64,000 bases of DNA from Buddleja alternifolia (lineage: Eukaryota; Streptophyta; Magnoliopsida; Lamiales; Scrophulariaceae): contig CM033401.1 of NCBI GenBank assembly GCA_019426215.1, forward strand, positions 22,573,134 through 22,637,133, read 5' to 3'. Position numbers and translations under genes: made by a program. Under the pieces are notes generated by a model, which was not told the DNA's origin, ran no database searches, and was given only the letters and a program-made list of their open reading frames with translations. Numbering within the stretch: position 1 is the stretch's first letter; the number at the start of each line of letters is the position of its first letter. Positions 62,669 through 64,000 of this stretch are shown in pieces.

Positions 62669-64000
62669 CAAATCTATGGGGGTCGGCGTATGTAATTTAT
62701 GTGTAATTATGTGTTGAAGAAGCATGTTTTACAGTATTATATCGATGCATGATTAGATATGTAAATTTCACGTTTTTCACGTTCTTGAGGATTATGTTTA
62801 TTTTCATTCGTTAGAAATTGATAAAAATCATGTTTTTATGTAATTTTGATGTAATGAATAATCACGAAAAGATGGGGATCGAATTCCCCATCACCGACAG
62901 CGAAACCCACTGCCGGAGCGGTGGGATTACCGGCAACGAAAGCCGCCAGTTAGGCTGGGCGGCGCACGGACAGGCTTGTGTTGTCCGCGCGCCATCCCAG
63001 CGCAGCGAGCCCATTCGCACAAGCAGCTGGGTTGCCGTTGTGCGAATGGGCTGCACAGCGCAGCCCACGCTGTTGGGCTTGCGCAACAGCACGGCGGCCA
63101 GGCCACTGTTCTGTTGGCCTCCGCAGTGAGCCCACCCGTGTGTTTTTAAAACACACGGGTCAGTCAATGACCCGGGTCATCGATGGGTCGACCCGGGTCA
63201 ATTATTAAATATATATATATATATATTATTTAATTTTGGTTAAAATTAGATTTTAATGCAAAATAAATAATATTAATTATTTAATAAGGTTATTTTATTT
63301 CCAATTAATCTAATGTTAATTAAAGTTAAACTTTGAATTAAATTGGATTAGTTCCATTGTGAAATTAATTATTATGGGCTTAGAGATTAATTTTTTTATT
63401 AAAATTATATTTTGATAAAAGATTAATAATAGCTCATTAAAATTGGACTTTCAATTGGAATTAAATAAATATAATATCCTTGAGTATATGAATAACAATG
63501 ATTAAATTTAGAATTTAATTAGAAATTAACATATGTGTTTTTTGTGTATTATGTGATATCATTTTAGACATGTTATGTGATGGGAGACGTGATTCATGGG
63601 CTTAGACTCGTTTTAATTTTATATTTCTTTTTATGGGTTGTAAAGGCATTTGAGCCTATTTTTATATTTTCTTTCTAGATAAATTTTGTATAGGTGGCTT
63701 ATGATAAAATGTAATAGTTAAAAATAAAAATAGGCCCAATGGAGAAATTCAAGCCGAGCCGAGGAGATTCAAGAAGGAGCTTTGGAAGCTTTAGTATAGT
63801 TTCTTTTTATTTGTGATTGAAACATTGGCTTGTTTCAATCTAGGAAATATGGTCCATGAATCATGTGTTGTTAGCTTTCTAGGATTGCTATTTATTTATT
63901 GATCCATGTTTATATGTATGATGTGAAATGGATTAGTGTGCAAAGTGAGACCTAATTAATAACTCAAATTCTCCCACATTTAATATATTAAGTTAGTAAA
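62669..64000 (+). other. Copia E leader with GC-rich structured island
   Basis: About 1.3 kb without a credible gene. 62871-63200 is strongly GC-rich within AT-rich DNA and contains several perfect inverted repeats: GATGGGG/CCCCATC (62871-62892), a 15-bp stem at 63008-63022 and 63038-63052, a 27-base palindrome at 63134-63160, and two ACCCGGGT palindromes near 63168-63199. A (TA)n run follows at about 63209-63226. The rest is AT-rich with no feature seen. Confidence 0.65.

Larger units (their letters stand above)
13685..64000 (-). mobile_element. Copia C: long-LTR Tork/Angela-like Ty1/copia element, split by four insertions
   Basis: Minus strand. Surviving segments are the 3' LTR (13685-17050, containing a LINE), the pol end (17051-17134), RNase H and part of RT (29307-30092), and RT, connection and integrase (59311-61015). 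The gaps are Athila-2, solo LTR D with both SIRE elements, and copia E. Removing Athila-2 or D joins the reading frame without gain or loss once one TSD copy is dropped. Integrase upstream part, gag and the 5' LTR are beyond the window end or behind E. Several nonsense codons show it is old and dead. Confidence 0.85.
61011..64000 (+). mobile_element. Copia E: long-LTR Ty1/copia element, 5' LTR and leader only
   Basis: The LTR (61016-62655) and iMet-type primer site (62657-62668) open a new plus-strand element whose body lies beyond the window. The five bases before it, GGATA (61011-61015), are the expected target duplication. It is inserted in the integrase of copia C. Confidence 0.8.

Noticed and set aside
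62818..63208. Overlapping ORFs in the GC-rich island of copia E
   Set aside because: Frames are open on both strands because of composition; no similarity or codon logic was seen.

Overview
The window is nuclear DNA of a dicot-like flowering plant, almost entirely transposable elements (TEs). It holds Ty3/gypsy Athila-type elements with a tRNA-Asp primer site, Ty1/copia SIRE-type elements with a tRNA-iMet primer site and an extra ORF after pol, short-LTR Ale-like copia elements, long-LTR Tork/Angela-like copia elements, a 5'-truncated LINE, a hAT-type element and two Mutator-like MITEs. The one piece of probable host gene is an NTF2-domain exon of a G3BP-like RNA-binding protein at 8664-8969. 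I cannot name the species. No tRNA, rRNA or CRISPR was seen.

Layout. 1-5051: non-autonomous Athila-like element (Athila-1), inserted into an Ale-like copia element on the minus strand (5052-7988). 7989-11776: host sequence with the NTF2 exon, a hAT element (9131-9882, 8-bp TSD), a small element between TA repeats, a short solo LTR (10492-10625) and two Mutator-like MITEs (10893-11178, 11407-11696). 11777-13684: 5' part of a second Ale-like copia element. From 13685 to beyond the window end: a minus-strand Tork/Angela-like copia element (C), split by a LINE (14310-15896), a complete Athila element (Athila-2, 17135-29306, TSD GGTAG), a solo LTR (D, 30093-59310, TSD ATTCG) and a third long-LTR copia element (E, from 61016). 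Solo LTR D is itself split by a full SIRE element (outer, 30403-58006, TSD GAAAG). The gag of that element is split by a second SIRE element in the opposite orientation (inner, 32810-46570, TSD GTAAA). Counting Ale-like, C, D, SIRE-outer and SIRE-inner, the nest is five layers deep, and both sides of four insertions can be read directly.

How the parts work. Each LTR element should be transcribed from the 5' LTR, primed by a tRNA at the PBS next to that LTR, and copied by its own gag/pol products. Most copies are broken: nonsense codons and frameshifts in the Ale-like copies and C, one frameshift in Athila-2 pol, a frameshift plus nested insertion in SIRE-outer gag, and a deletion of about 600 bp removing the catalytic YVDD box from SIRE-inner reverse transcriptase. 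Athila-2 and both SIRE copies carry a third ORF downstream of pol.

The most interesting signals are: (1) arrays of CpG-rich perfect palindromes placed the same distance upstream of the TATA box in two different Athila families, with an inverted copy of one array before the third ORF; (2) a 49-bp block with a hairpin directly after pol, shared by the two Athila families; (3) an apparent 82-nt GT-AG intron in the third ORF of SIRE-outer; (4) third ORFs far more diverged between the SIRE copies than their gag-pol; and (5) conserved blocks, including a CTTTGGCCAAAG palindrome, across three diverged copia LTR families.
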